Origin: Gigaspora rosea
Taxonomy: Eukaryota > Glomeromycota > Glomeromycetes > Diversisporales > Gigasporaceae
DNA length: 64,000 bases
Assembly (NCBI GenBank): GCA_003550325.1
Contig: QKWP01000630.1
Coordinates: 1-64,000, forward strand
Direction of reading: 5' to 3'
Shown: positions 50,012 to 61,360 of the stretch, in pieces
Layout: the number at the start of each line of letters is the position of its first letter
How positions within the stretch are numbered: position 1 is the stretch's first letter
Translations under genes and position numbers: made by a program
Notes under the pieces: generated by a model
The model's input: the letters and a program-made list of their open reading frames with translations, nothing else
Told to the model about the DNA's origin: nothing
Database searches by the model: none

Positions 50012-50363
50012 ATGAATTTCTTTCATGAGTTAAGAACTTACTTAGGGGCGTGCCATTTATCACGTGATTTATACCATGGATACATGGGTCAGGGTAGTGA
50101 TCACATCTATATATAATATATAAGGGAGACTGGGGTATTGTGACGAAGTTAAGGTTTCTACTATAAAAAATTTTTACTAACCCGTATAAACCTTTAAATA
50201 TTTATATCTATCGATCAACATTGCATTCAAAAATAAGCCACAATAAAAAAAAAGCAATAACAAATTGGAATTTATTAAACGATCATATCACGTGCAACGC
50301 ATTTTTAAATCTAAAATTTTGAATGAAAGGGTATTCTGACGAATTCGATTTACATATAAATTT

Positions 50364-52092
50364 TTAAGCCGATTTTTTAGATCTAGTCGTTGCACCGCCT
50401 TTTTTTTGAGCGGTGGCTTCCTTTTTTTTAGCTAGTGCCTTTTTCTTTTTGGCTGCCGCTTCTTTTTTTTGGGCTACCGCTTCTTTTTTTGAGCTGCAGC
50501 CTCTTTTTTTCTTTTAATTTCTTCAGCTTTTCGTTCTGCTTCCTCATTCAACTCATTCAACTGACGCTAGCTTTCCTCTTCAGTTAAAAGCCGCGCAAAT
50601 GGAAGTGTCTTTCGCTTTTTTTTAGGTGGGGTCAATATAGGCTCAGGTTGGCTTTCGGAACTCGTATTATCGGGTGTCACTTGAGTTTGAGCCTGAGGAA
50701 CTGGATACCTGAGTGCTAAATATAATGCACATGTACCAGGGCTCTTGTAAGTTTCCAATTCCTTACTAAGTTTTTCAACCTGAGATCTCAACAAATTATT
50801 TTCATTTTTTAATATAATATTTTCTTCGTTTAAACTACTAATATTTAGACGAGTAAAATGAAGATGATTTGATTGAGCAAGTAATGGTGGCGAAATTAAA
50901 GGTGGGTAATGGGTTCGTTAAATTGTTCAGTTAATAAAGAAGGGTCTAAACGATCAATACTAATCACACTAGGATTAAATAGCTATATGCCAGTGGTTCT
51001 GTAGGCGTTGCAAATTGCTAGTGGTGTATAGGTCTCAACAAAAACGGGACCAAGAATCTTCGCGAAGGTATGCTTAACCGTTATTAGTATAATACTTTTC
51101 ACATGCTTTACTATATTCTTTTTTTAATTTTGCGAACAGAATCTCGGACGGCTGTAAAACATGCGTCATATGAGGTAGTAGAGCAAAGAGAAAGATATTA
51201 TTTTGGTGACAAAAGTTTACGCTCATGTAGTTAATATGACTTTTGTGCCCGTCGAGTATTAATAGAACTGGTCGAATGGGTGGGATAGAATTTATAAAAT
51301 GGTTTAGGTACATTTGAAAAAGACCTTCGCGCATGTACCCAGTATCCGTAAACCCCATAACAGTTCCAGGAGGTGCACCATCTAATAGACCAGGGATTGC
51401 ACGAACTCTTTATAAATGAATAAAGGTGATATGCATGAACCAGTAGCTGAAATCGTGGGTGCTACTAAAATATGTTCAGTATTATTTCCATGTGCGACTT
51501 TGTAAACCTGGCGCGCACCTTTTTTTGCAATAACTTTTTTAGATTTTGGAATAAGGATAAAACCAGTTTCATCCATATTCCAAATCTGTGCAGTGGTAAG
51601 TGAATTTTCATTGATGATTTTGCCAAGTTTTTCAAAATAATCTTTCACAATTGTCGCATTGGCCTTTTGTGCTCGCGCTTCTGATAACTCTTGGGAAGTA
51701 CGAAACGAAAGCTCAGGGTGATCTCTCATGAAACGTACCCACCAATCATGACCCGGTCCATTATTATTAAAAGGGTGTGATCGCTTGTTTAATCTTAAGA
51801 TTTCCATCACACAATAATTAACGGCAGATCTTGTTAGGCCAAATCCAAGCTTCTGTACGTTAATACAATAGCCTGAAAGTTGTTCCTCCTCATGCTCGGT
51901 AAGTATATTTGGTGGGCCAGTACGGTTAGGAGGGTTGCCATTTTTTATGGCACGTCTAAGAGATGCCTCCGGGATTCCAAAACTTTTAGCAACACTATTG
52001 ATACTTGGACGAGAGTTAGAAGGGTATTTATTTATTTCGTCAAGAGCCTCACGAATAGTATTACGTCGATTAATGTAAGAGACTGAAGGCAT
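50364..52092 (-). pseudogene. pogo/Tigger-type transposase, frameshifted
   Basis: The N-terminal frame (52092-51382) starts MPSVSYINRRNTIREALDEI and contains a psq-type helix-turn-helix (about residues 12-55), a CENP-B-like HTH (about 60-130) and the first catalytic Asp in WNMDETGF (about residue 173). After a 1-nt frameshift near 51410 it continues RVRAIPGLLDGAPPGT and LLILDGHKSH (second Asp), then LQPSEILFAKLKKEY. Pogo/jerky proteins usually have LQPLDV there, so the third acid is Glu, with a short deletion. Another shift near 51078 leads to FAKILGPVFVETYTPLAICN and TGI-LFNPS, and then a coiled-coil and NLS-like KKKRK region, ending in a Lys/Ala repeat tail (KKEAAAQ-type) and TAA at 50364-50366. 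It is the best-preserved transposase in the window but not intact. A candidate TIR end, GGGAGACTGGGGTATTGTGA, lies at 50125; the other end is probably lost in the gap. Confidence 0.85.
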
Positions 52093-52782
52093 ATTTAATC
52101 TATTACGAAGTTATAATATGGTCTTTAAACTACAACGTTTGCTTTTACTACACAATGAATAATAAAATATGAAAGTATAGACAGTGTTCGCTTAATATGA
52201 ATAGAAAGGTTTGTATATGTAATTCCTTTATGAAATTTGCAAAATAAATATTGCAAAGGTTTAAATTTATTGGCCCATCCAAAAAACGCGTTTAATTAAT
52301 GAAGGCAAACAAAATTTTCGATTAAAATGAAATCGGATTAAAATGAAATCTGATTAAAATGAAATCTGATTATAAAAAAAATCCGATTATAAAAAAAATT
52401 TAACCCACCAAAAACTAATTTTTTGTTCATAGTTTTTAGAGTTAAATGTTAAGGATAGAGGTTAGTTTAGTGCAAAGTTTATATTAAACAAGATAAATGG
52501 GTTTTAAAGGGCTAAATCGAAACTCATATTTTATTTTAATCCGATTTTTGATAATTAAATTTATAAATAGTGCCCGGGCCATTATTTTGAGGCACACAAT
52601 TTCCGGAGGTCTAAGAGTTTATTTTGACAAATATAAAAATATTGATTAAATTCGTTCTTAGTTCTGAAAATTGTGCATCGAATAATAGCTTCAGCGACGA
52701 TATGGTAATTGTTAGAAATTAAAGTAATTAATATAACTACGGTAAATATGCAATGCAAGTTCAATTATAATCATTTTTTTTT
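52093..52782. other. 5' flank of the pogo transposase, then gap
   Basis: AT-rich DNA with ATTAAAATGAAATC-GATTA iterations (52315-52400). The transposase promoter and the upstream TIR should lie here or in the gap, but neither can be identified. Confidence 0.4.
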
Positions 52783-53109
52783 NNNNNNNNNNNNNNNNNN
52801 NNNNNNNNNNNNNNNNNNNNNNNNNNNNNNNNNNNNNNNNNNNNNNNNNNNNNNNNNNNNNNNNNNNNNNNNNNNNNNNNNNNNNNNNNNNNNNNNNNNN
52901 NNNNNNNNNNNNNNNNNNNNNNNNNNNNNNNNNNNNNNNNNNNNNNNNNNNNNNNNNNNNNNNNNNNNNNNNNNNNNNNNNNNNNNNNNNNNNNNNNNNN
53001 NNNNNNNNNNNNNNNNNNNNNNNNNNNNNNNNNNNNNNNNNNNNNNNNNNNNNNNNNNNNNNNNNNNNNNNNNNNNNNNNNNNNNNNNNNNNNNNNNNNN
53101 NNNNNNNNN
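52783..53109. other. assembly gap (327 N)
   Basis: Undetermined bases. It falls between the pogo element and a hairpin block, where repeats would hinder assembly. Confidence 0.99.
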
Positions 53110-53119
53110 CTTTTTTTCT

Positions 53120-53356
53120 ACTGGTCCGTTTTGGATGATTTTACTACCAAAATGTTCGTCTCAATGAGACGATTCTAACAAGCTCAAAATCATTAAAATT
53201 AATTTTTAATATATATTTATATCTAATAATGCAAAACCTTGGCGATCTTATGACCCTGTGATTGGATTTTAATGATTTTGGGCTTGTTAGAATCGTCTCA
53301 TTGAGGCGAACATTTTGGTAGTAAAATCATCCAAAACGGACCAGTAGATTAAAAGT
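53120..53356. repeat. hairpin block with the shared module
   Basis: The arms CTGGTCCGTTTTGGATGATT and AATCATCCAAAACGGACCAG enclose TACTACCAAAATGTTCGTCT, CAATGAGACGATTCTAACAA and the opposed copy. The same block occurs twice in each half of 45968-46922. Confidence 0.85.
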
Positions 53357-53505
53357 TATTTAATATTATATATATTTATATAATATATTATAAATATTAG
53401 TCATTATATTAACCAATCAGAATTGAGATTAGGGTGATCACACCATACATGGATGGGGGCGGCTATTAAGTAAAAAATATTATGTGATAAATGGCACGCC
53501 CCTTA

Positions 53506-53811
53506 CTATTTTGTGACTACAAATAATGTTAAATTAACTTGCATTAAATTAAAATAACTTATTTATGAGTTATTAAAAGAGCTACTACAGGACTTATTTT
53601 CTATTCTGATTTAGACAAATTATATTGGAATTATCATGTTTTCTATCACAAACTAATATAAACAGTGCCCTGTTACAGAACTTATTCACTATTCTAGTAA
53701 ACATAATATATAGTTAAGTTTGAGTTAGTTTGTATTAAAATTGGCATAATCCCTATTGTAAGTTACTGTAAATAATTCTATTATAGAACTTAATCACTAT
53801 TTTGGTGGCTA
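53506..53811. other. intergenic, loose repeats
   Basis: Iterations of TTACAGAACTTATTNACTATTCTGGT, related to 47100-47575. No gene. Confidence 0.4.
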
Positions 53812-54208
53812 TAGTTCACGACAGCTAAAGACTAAAACACGTGACTTGTCCCATTTTAAAAAATTTCATATTGAAATTTACTATTTTTTTGATTTCTTGT
53901 ATTTTGATTGGTCAAAATATTTTTTCTAAAAAAATTTTTTTAATTAAAATAACAAATTAGCCAATAGCAAGAGGCCAAAACATGTGACTTGTCCCATTTT
54001 CATTAATTTTTTGACGCATCATATAAAAATTAAGCATCTTTAAATTAATATAAATCAAAAATATATAATAATTATTTTAAAAATAAAGCTGCTAAGTTGT
54101 AGCAAATTAACTTGGCTACAATTTAGCGGCTTTCTTTTTTTCATATCTTTTATGTATCAAGAGCTATTAATGTTTGAAATTATTTTAGTCTTTAGGTATC
54201 GCGCACTG
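53812..54208. mobile_element. hAT-like element, CTAAAGACTAAAA ends
   Basis: The 28-bp ends align: TAGTTCACGACAGCTAAAGA at the left and, in reverse, CAGTGCGCGATACCTAAAGA, both followed by CTAAAA. Two direct copies of AAAACAYGTGACTTGTCCCA lie inside (53839, 53978). The target duplication is not preserved. Confidence 0.65.
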
Positions 54209-55447
54209 TACAAATAATGTTGAATTAGCTTGCATTAAATTAATATGATTTATTTATAAGTAATTAAAAGAGCTATTACTGGTAGTATATTGACTCAATT
54301 ATGTTATGCTCAATCATTGATCAATTTAGTTCAATAATCAAGCACCAATTAAGGGGCTTGAGCAACAATAGGTTAATTAATGATTGATAGTACTAATTGA
54401 TCAAATGAATATATATTTGATTAACTAAAAAAGTTTTTTAATTATATATATTAGGAAGATAACAATTTATGCGCAATAGTTACCTTTCTAAAATGTAATT
54501 CTTGAATTTATTAATATTTATATTTTAGTCTATATTAATTATAAGATAATCAAATTAAATAAAAACCAATTTATTTTTCTATTTGATAAATCTTTATGAT
54601 ACGAAGCTTATATGTGCTAGACAATAATAGTAAAAATAAATTTAATAGCTAATTGTTTATTTAAAAAAAACTAAAAAAGTAAAGGCCAGTATAATTGGTA
54701 ATAAAATTTTAATAAATTTGAATTTAATACCTACTACAGGATCTCAGTTTTTTTTTTATTTTTAATAGATTGAAATATTTAGATAAATATATAGAAAGCA
54801 AGGTTAGTTTCTTTACTATATTAAGTCTTAAAATTTAAAGATAATTCAATATTTATAGACTAATAGTTCCAATATATAAATTGCTACTAGTTTAAAGAGA
54901 AAAGAAGTGATTAATCTGTTTCATGTTTATATGGCCTATGTGATTATTGATCAGGATTAGAATTATAAATCCAAAAAATAGATATAATGAATTAAGAGTC
55001 AAAACTTGTATTAATAAGCAAAGTGAAAAGTAATAAAACTAGTTAATATCTTTTTCTCTAAAACAATAAATTAAATGATAATTACATTAATCTAACTATA
55101 TGTTTCTAATAAAAACCAATTATATAATACTTAACAATAGTAGATGAAATTATGCGATAATTTTTTAAATATAATTTTCATAAAAGAATGTAAAAACTTG
55201 TAGATTTCATGAAATTATCAGGTTACTTTATAATAGTGAAAAGATTGCATGCTATCAGCAGAACTAGTATTAACTTTATTAAAAATATCCTGCTTGTAGT
55301 ATATATATATAATTAAAATTAGTGATGCATAGTATTAGCTAGCAGTTTTTTAACTATATAAGTAGGCTTTATATTTATTAAGTAAAAGAAAAATTAGATA
55401 CAGATCTGGATTACTTTAGTTAGAAATTTATATCTGTATTATATTAC
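54209..55447. other. intergenic; TTGATCAA words at 54285-54410
   Basis: 54285-54410 has several TTGATCAA / TCAATCATTGATC words, possibly another decayed word-type element. The remainder is AT-rich and without features. Confidence 0.4.
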
Positions 55448-55455
55448 TAAAACAG

Positions 55456-55602
55456 GAGGTCGACTAAAGCGGAGTTAATTCAATATATGATCTACACACT
55501 GCATAAATTACATTATTGATACCTATATAACCTTCTAACAATAATTGCATCAAAAAGGTAACCCTAACCCTAACCAAATTTCACTCCACTTTAGCTGACC
55601 TC
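55456..55602. mobile_element. MITE with internal telomere-like repeats
   Basis: A 147-bp element. The ends are GAGGTCGACTAAAGCGGAGT and ACTCCACTTTAGCTGACCTC. The flanks are TAAAACAG and CAAAACAG (7/8). The interior ends GGTAACCCTAACCCTAACC. It shares TIRs and the telomere-like units with 40434-40708. Confidence 0.8.
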
Positions 55603-55610
55603 CAAAACAG

Positions 55611-56394
55611 ACATTACATTAAATTATACTTACTGTATTAGTTGTTTGGAGGCTTTAACAATTATGATACTAATTTAGTTAGATGAAAGTTATAATTTAA
55701 TATATTATTTTACCCACTTTGTTATTATTATTATTAATCAGGTCTAAGGGCTATTAATACTAAATTGGTCATTTTAACCTGATCTTTTACTTGCAGAACA
55801 TTTGTGCAATTAGTCATATATGAAAGTGTGAACTATGAGCATAGATATTTTTTGATCTATTGATCTGCTGTTACTTTGAAATATAGCATGTATAAATCCA
55901 GAATACAATTTGTATTTAGCAAAATTTTAGTGCTTTTAAAATATCTAATTTAAAGAAGCGTAGTAATAACATGTTGCCCTTTCAACAAAGTAAAAAAAGC
56001 ATAATAATCGTGATAATAATAATGATTTGCTTTTTTAAGAGCCTTAATGAATTGATATTGGGAATAAAAGTAGTTTCGTTTAGAAATATTGTGGGGTGAA
56101 AACTAATAGTCATGCTTATTGTAAATAAATTATAAATGAGAACAAAAAGAAAGAATATAAATAGAACTGTGTATATAACTCTCAAACTAGCAGTATGATT
56201 CATCATTTAGGATCTGTATATAAAAAATACGAAGAGAAATTAGTAAGTAAAATTTAAATAAAAATAAAATTATTTTTACAGTATAAATAAAAATTTAATA
56301 TTTTTACTTATGTATTAATTTTTAGAAACAAACAAAAATTGATGACCAATTAAAAAAAGTAATACTATATAAAAAATCAAAACAAAATAAATTA
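55611..56394. other. intergenic, nothing recognised
   Basis: AT-rich; an open frame at 55982-56206 (minus) is hydrophobic and low-complexity and is not credited. Confidence 0.4.
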
Positions 56395-57297
56395 CAATGC
56401 ACTGTTGCTGACTGGATAATTGCAGATTCTTAACCTTTAATGCAGTAAATGGATTAGGATTTCAGAAAATAATTAAAAAACTTTTCTAGCATTTTATTTA
56501 CCATGTTATAAAACTATTAAGAAAAATTTGAATATTGGATAGTAATTAACATTTCAAGCAATAAAAGAATTAATTAGCATATTGTGCAAGAATACAGCTA
56601 TAACAAAAGAGCTCTGGACTTTATGTACAAAGAATAGGTATCTAGAAATAACCCATTACTAGTTAAATGATAAAATGAAGTTATGATATACTTGTTTGCA
56701 TTGAACCTATTAAATATTCTCATACTAGTGATCACATTCATAAAATTATTATTTCTAAAATTACATTCTTAGATTTAAATGATAAAGTTAAAGTTGTAGT
56801 TACCAATAGTGGCTCTAATATAGTAAAAGCAATTTGTGAATAGAAAGGTGTTGAACATGTACCATGCTTAGCACAACTCTCCAATTGTGAATAACTAAAG
56901 CTTTTAAAAAAATTAAACTATATATAAAAAGATATAAAATGTTAAATAATTTTTTTAATTCTCCTAAATAAAATAAAAAATTAAAAGAAGTGCAATATCA
57001 TCTATTATCAAGATATAAGAATATTGAAGTTAATTAAAATGTACAAGACAGTTCAGCTTCAACTGATCAAGATTTATCTAATGTAAATTCAGAAATAGAT
57101 GAAGCAACAACTTATACTTCTTTAAAAATTTTACGAACTATTAATAAATGTAATACTTAGTAGAGATCTTCTTTGGCTTCTTGGAAATGCTTAAAAGAAT
57201 TAAAAGGTCCTATACAATACATTATTTTTAAACTTTTATTAGAAACTAGTAAAGAAGCAAAAAAAGATTATGAAATATTAAAAAAGCAATTCTTAAA
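56395..57297 (+). pseudogene. decayed hAT transposase, 5' part
   Basis: Translated pieces match the hAT (hATC/ZBED-type) transposase layout: DWIIADS-PFNAVNGLGFQKII (about 56410-56480), then VVVTNSGSNIVKAICE (56792-56839) and VEHVPCLAQLSNC, then a charged helix and KLLLETSKEAKKDYEILKKQ (about 57232-57291). hAT proteins usually have VTDNGSNMVKA with a catalytic Asp; here that Asp is replaced (TNSGSN). At least six stops or frameshifts occur. A SINE at 57312-58340 splits it from its 3' piece. The BED zinc finger and element ends were not found. Confidence 0.75.
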
Positions 57298-57311
57298 ATA
57301 TTGGGTATAGG

Positions 57312-58340
57312 GGGTGTGGCAACTTAGGGAAGTTGGTAAGTTGTCACCCCCAAGTGGCAGGTCTAGGGTTCAAATCCCACTGGCGACGCTTTGAAAAAAT
57401 AGACCTGTGTTAGGTAACTGTTTCCTGTCGATCGGTTGGGTATATTACCTGTAGTCCTTGGTTACCATCTCGAATGGGAGCTTTTGGGCGAAGTTGTGTC
57501 CGGTGACACAGACAAATCCAAGGAACTGGGGAAATAGAAACCCATTTGGAAAGTCCCGAGTAAGGAGGTAGCAACGATCTTCGACGGTGCTACCAGAACC
57601 AGAATATCGGAAACCGGAGCTGGAGAACTAGACGATATGACCTTCGGAGGAGAGGGTCCACCAACCTGGCCGCCAGAGTTGTACCGGAGGAAAAGGACCT
57701 ATGTTCTGGAATTAGGTACCAGGGGAAGAAAAACCATAGTAGCACCTAATGCTGGGTAGATCAACCCTTCCGGGCCAACTGGTTTGGAAGTTTGGGGCAC
57801 TTGGTGATAGACCAGTAGGAAAGTAATGGTGGGTACAGGGGTCGGTGTGAACCTTACAAGGGCAGAAGTAGGTAATGGTAGCAGTTAGGTACCCCCTGAC
57901 TGCAAGTTGCTTGCCTCGATGAGTGCGTAAGTTACCGAAGTGTAGGTAATACCTGTGTGGGACAGGGACTGCTCTACCAAGTTTACCCGCGAGGATAAAT
58001 TAGCCCTAAGGGGATGTAGGTAGCATCCGGGACTGTCTTCGACTGACTAATGTATCGGAGGGCTGTACTGGTGATCACAAGTAGGATTGACATGCGAAGC
58101 GTTGGTCCAGAGGGTTTAAATAGGCAATCCCCTAGTTGGGTTGTAGGTATGGCAACTAGTGTAGAACCTTCGGGCGGACTACTTAAATTAGACAACCAAA
58201 AGTTGTATGTGTGGCTAGTTGTACTCTCATTCAATGTAACTCAATTGTGGGTGCGCCCAAAGAGGCGCCCTTGATCCACAGGCTTGATTAAATAAACTCT
58301 CACCCAAAGCGGGAACTTTAACACAAAAAAAAATATATAT
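57312..58340 (+). mobile_element. ~1-kb tRNA-headed SINE, full-length copy
   Basis: A 14-bp target duplication, ATATTGGGTATAGG / ATATTGGGAATAGG (57298-57311, 58341-58354). The head GGTGTGGCAACTTAGGGAAG and B-box GGTTCAAATCC (57367-57377) indicate a tRNA-derived Pol III promoter. The body is long and GC-rich (ACCTTCGGAGGAGAG, TAGAACCTTCGGGCGGACTA), and it ends in an A/TA-rich tail. The length is unusual for a SINE, so an alternative is a tRNA-headed, LINE-dependent composite. Another copy is at 16937-17821. The short open frames at 57983-58274 are incidental. Confidence 0.8.
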
Positions 58341-58354
58341 ATATTGGGAATAGG

Positions 58355-58490
58355 ACCTGCTTGTAAACCAATTGAAGAAGCAACTAAGTGACTTGGTGGC
58401 CAAAAGTACTGCACATTATCACTAATATATTCTACTATTTAAGCTTTAAAATATGATTATATAGTAACTGATGCTAAAGGTATATTTTTA
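58355..58490 (+). pseudogene. decayed hAT transposase, 3' part
   Basis: The continuation after the SINE: PIEEATK-LGGQKYCTLSLIY (58360-58430) corresponds to the EATxWLSGxKYPTLSLVYP motif of hAT transposases; the expected Trp is a stop. Confidence 0.7.
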
Positions 58491-59066
58491 TTTTTTATTA
58501 TTACACTTTTTAATTTAGTACTGTAGTATAGCTACATATTAAATTTTATATATTGTACACTATATACTATTTATCGCTGTTTTTGAATTAGTGCAATAAG
58601 TGAATTCTGTGAATCCTATGAATCCTGTATATTACTATTGTTAAACAATAGTAAAATGCAGGATTAATAAGAATATTGAATTTTTTATTTGCAATGAAAA
58701 CATCTCTTTTTTTAAAATAGTTCACAATATAAAACAGAATTTTGTAAAGAGCCAACTTGAAATCTAAATATTAATGTTAAAAAATTTTTAATATAATATT
58801 GTAAAATATTTAAAATATATTTATACTAAAATAATTAAAAAAAGTAAAACAATTCGTTTTTGATATCCAAAAATATCCAAATCATTCTTTACTATAAAAT
58901 AAATATTAAAAATAATAAATAATCCTGATTACTATTCTGATTACTTCCTGATCAATTAATCCAAAAAAATTTTCTATAATTAATTTTTATATGATACTGC
59001 ACATAGTTTTGATTTATGTAGTTAACTGCTTACCCTAACATATAGTATTTAAAGTATATTGTATAA
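58491..59066. other. intergenic, nothing recognised
   Basis: AT-rich DNA, presumably with the lost remainder of the hAT relic. Confidence 0.4.
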
Positions 59067-59074
59067 GGTTAGAT

Positions 59075-59339
59075 TAGTGATTTAAGCCAGCTAAGGCAGC
59101 TGCAGCTAAGCTGGCTTAGCCGGCTAAGCCAGCTGATATAATGTGATCAGCTAGTTAATGCGGCTAAAAACTAACTATTATAAGAATCTGGTAAATTCTG
59201 AAAAGGAACATAAAGTCAGGCCAAATATCCTGAAATATTCCGAATGCAGACCAATAGTTAGCCATTAGCCAGCCACTTAGCTGATGATTTAGTCAGCTGG
59301 CTAAGCCAGCCAACTGAAACTATACAGCTTAAATCACTA
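59075..59339. mobile_element. hAT-like MITE, TTAGCCAGCT words
   Basis: A 265-bp element. The ends are TAGTGATTTAAGC and GCTTAAATCACTA. The flanks are GGTTAGAT and GATTAGAT (one mismatch). Words AGCTGGCTTAGCC and GGCTAAGCCAGC are iterated and palindromic. Confidence 0.9.
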
Positions 59340-59384
59340 GATTAGATATTATTTAAGAATTAGAAATAAGAATAATAAATAACT

Positions 59385-60069
59385 AGTAGTTAGGCATGTT
59401 CTTACATCTATGCTATAGGAATTATACAAAAAAAATATAGTAAATAATGAATTAGTATTTAATCCTATTTTGAAAATTAGCCTACTATAATAATAAAAAA
59501 AATGATAAAAAAATTACTAAGCCCATTTAATACACAATCTGCTATAGGCCATAAATATATATTTTATAAAATGTATAAAACAACTTAAAAAAAAAACAAT
59601 GCCCCCATTTTTTTCCATTTTTTGTGCATTTATTATTTTTGCATATTTATTATTTTTTGCATTTATTATTTTTCATATTTATTATTTTTTACATTTATTT
59701 ATTGACTATATTTTATTTTTTTATGTTAATGCACAATTATAGTATAAAATCTAACTATTAATATTAATTTATTAATTAAGAAATCTGATAAATCTGAAAT
59801 ACAGTAAATGGAGCAGTTTGTAGTAATTAGTAAGATTGGATTGTCCAACTATTATAGGGTACACATAATATACATAATGGTTATGAACAAGAAGAATTCT
59901 TTGTAGCAAAAGTAATTTAAAATTCTTTAGATCAAATTACAAAAACTAAAATACTATAATAATAACTATATTTAAAAAAAGAGCTAACTTATAAAAGTAA
60001 AGCTTTCCTATATATGACATTTTTGGTATATATTCCAGATTTGCAATATAACTATCTTGACTAATACTT
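59385..60069 (-). mobile_element. candidate Helitron 3' region ending CTAG-T
   Basis: It lies 3' of the RepHel relic. In reverse complement it ends TGCCTAACTACTAG before T. Shared blocks with 27313-27575 lie at 59385-59430 and 59750-59895; the interval between carries ATTTATTATTTTTTGC iterations (59620-59700) and is probably an insertion or local expansion. Confidence 0.5.
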
Positions 60070-60759
60070 TAAGATTCTTTTGTTTACAGACTCTTGACAT
60101 AGCAACATAAAGTATAAAATAGCATTTGTCCTTGGGCTTTATTGATAGTTAAAGCAAATGCTGGTCTTACAGGGAATTGCTTTCGTTTTAATAGCTTTCT
60201 TAGATATAAATAGAGAGATTCTGGGAATAATAAACATTTTTCATGATTGTCACTAGTTGTTATCTTCATATTGATTGTGTGTTCTTGTAACTGATAACAT
60301 ATAAGTCTTGTCCTAGTACAAAAACTGTTGACTGGGTCAAGGTTTCTAAGTAACATAATTGGAGCACCAATCTTTAATGTAAGTTCATATAAAGGAAGGC
60401 CTAAAGGTGCTAACGAATTAAAATATTCAATAGAATATAAGTTTTGATTGTTATCTGCTACTGAATCAAAGCTATAATATATTCATTGCTCTCCAGAAAA
60501 TTTAGCCATGGTTTGGTTATTTAAATTATCAATTTTACTGTTTAACAGAGTTAGTATAGCTCTCTCTATTATAAATAAAGTATTTTTGGTATTTTCTGCA
60601 AGATATTATATACAACATTTGATAAAGTATCAATAGGATCATTATTATTATTTTGTTGGTTAACAACTATTTCGTCAGATAGACAAATTAAATCATTGTT
60701 AATTACTAGTTCTGTTCCATAACTGATTCTAAGTAAGTATTTTGCAAATGTTTTGCTTT
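60070..60759 (-). pseudogene. Helitron/Pif1-type helicase relic, C-terminal part
   Basis: The minus strand encodes SQSKTFAKYLLRISYGTE, then SLAPLGLPLYELTLKIGAPI followed by MLLRNLDPVNSFCTRTRL, and FPVRPAFALTINKAQGQ (near 60120-60180). MLLRNLDP and FxLTINKxQGQ are the late helicase motifs of Helitron RepHel/Pif1 proteins. Frameshifts occur near 60480 and 60560. Confidence 0.8.
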
Positions 60760-61360
60760 GGGAAATGCAGAAAATCACATAATTTTTTAGAGGAGGTCCC
60801 CAAATATCACGTCCTATATATATATATAGTATAAATAGCCAATAATATTGAAGTATTTATTATAATAAAAATTTGTAGAAAGTTACTACATAGTAAAGTC
60901 TAAATTTTACTATATTAATTAATAAAAATCAATTAAGTAAACTTGTTTGAAATATCAAAATACACATATCCTGAAATTTTTATTAAAAGTGAAAAAGTTT
61001 TTATTATTTAACTTTTAATTTTTATGTTTATCGAATGTATTTTTTTAAAAACTTTTAATTTTTTTATCGAACATAAAAATCAAAAAGTAAATAATAAAAA
61101 GTTCTCCAATTTTAATAAAAATTTCATAATAAGTAGTAAGTTTATTTTGATCTTCTGAACAAGTTTGCGTAAGCAATTTTTATCAATTGACATAGTAAAA
61201 TTTAGACTTTACTATATAGCGACTAAAATTAATCATGTAGTCAAAGACATTTTTAAGTTTTTTTAATATTATAAAAGATAAAATTTGATTGGTCAATAGT
61301 CCTATTACAGAGGGGGTCAGATCTATGTAAACCCTAATTATGTAATTTACTGCACTTCTC
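60760..61360. mobile_element. 601-bp MITE, relative of 24344-25162
   Basis: The ends are GGGAAATGCAGAAAATCACA and GTAATTTACTGCACTTCTC, with TTT on both sides. It holds a single inverted pair of the AAGTAAACTTGTTYRGAA-ATCAAAATA unit (60945, 61140) instead of three tandem copies. It interrupts the helicase relic. Confidence 0.75.

Larger units (their letters stand above)
50045..53502. mobile_element. Harbinger-like element with nested insertions and a gap
   Basis: Flanked by TTA (50042-50044, 53503-53505). The ends are GGGGCGTGCCATTTATCACG and TGATAAATGGCACGCCCC. 50045-50120 and 53400-53502 together correspond to the 166-bp MITE 44987-45152. What lies between is inserted: a pogo-type transposase gene, a run of N and a hairpin block (53120-53356). 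The nested DNA entered at an ATATTATATTAA stretch. Confidence 0.75.

Noticed and set aside
52709-53167. 152-codon open frame
   Set aside because: It spans the run of N, so it is an artefact of unknown bases.
57312-57392. tRNA gene
   Set aside because: Same reasoning: the tRNA-like part heads a ~1-kb element with target duplications and a second copy elsewhere.
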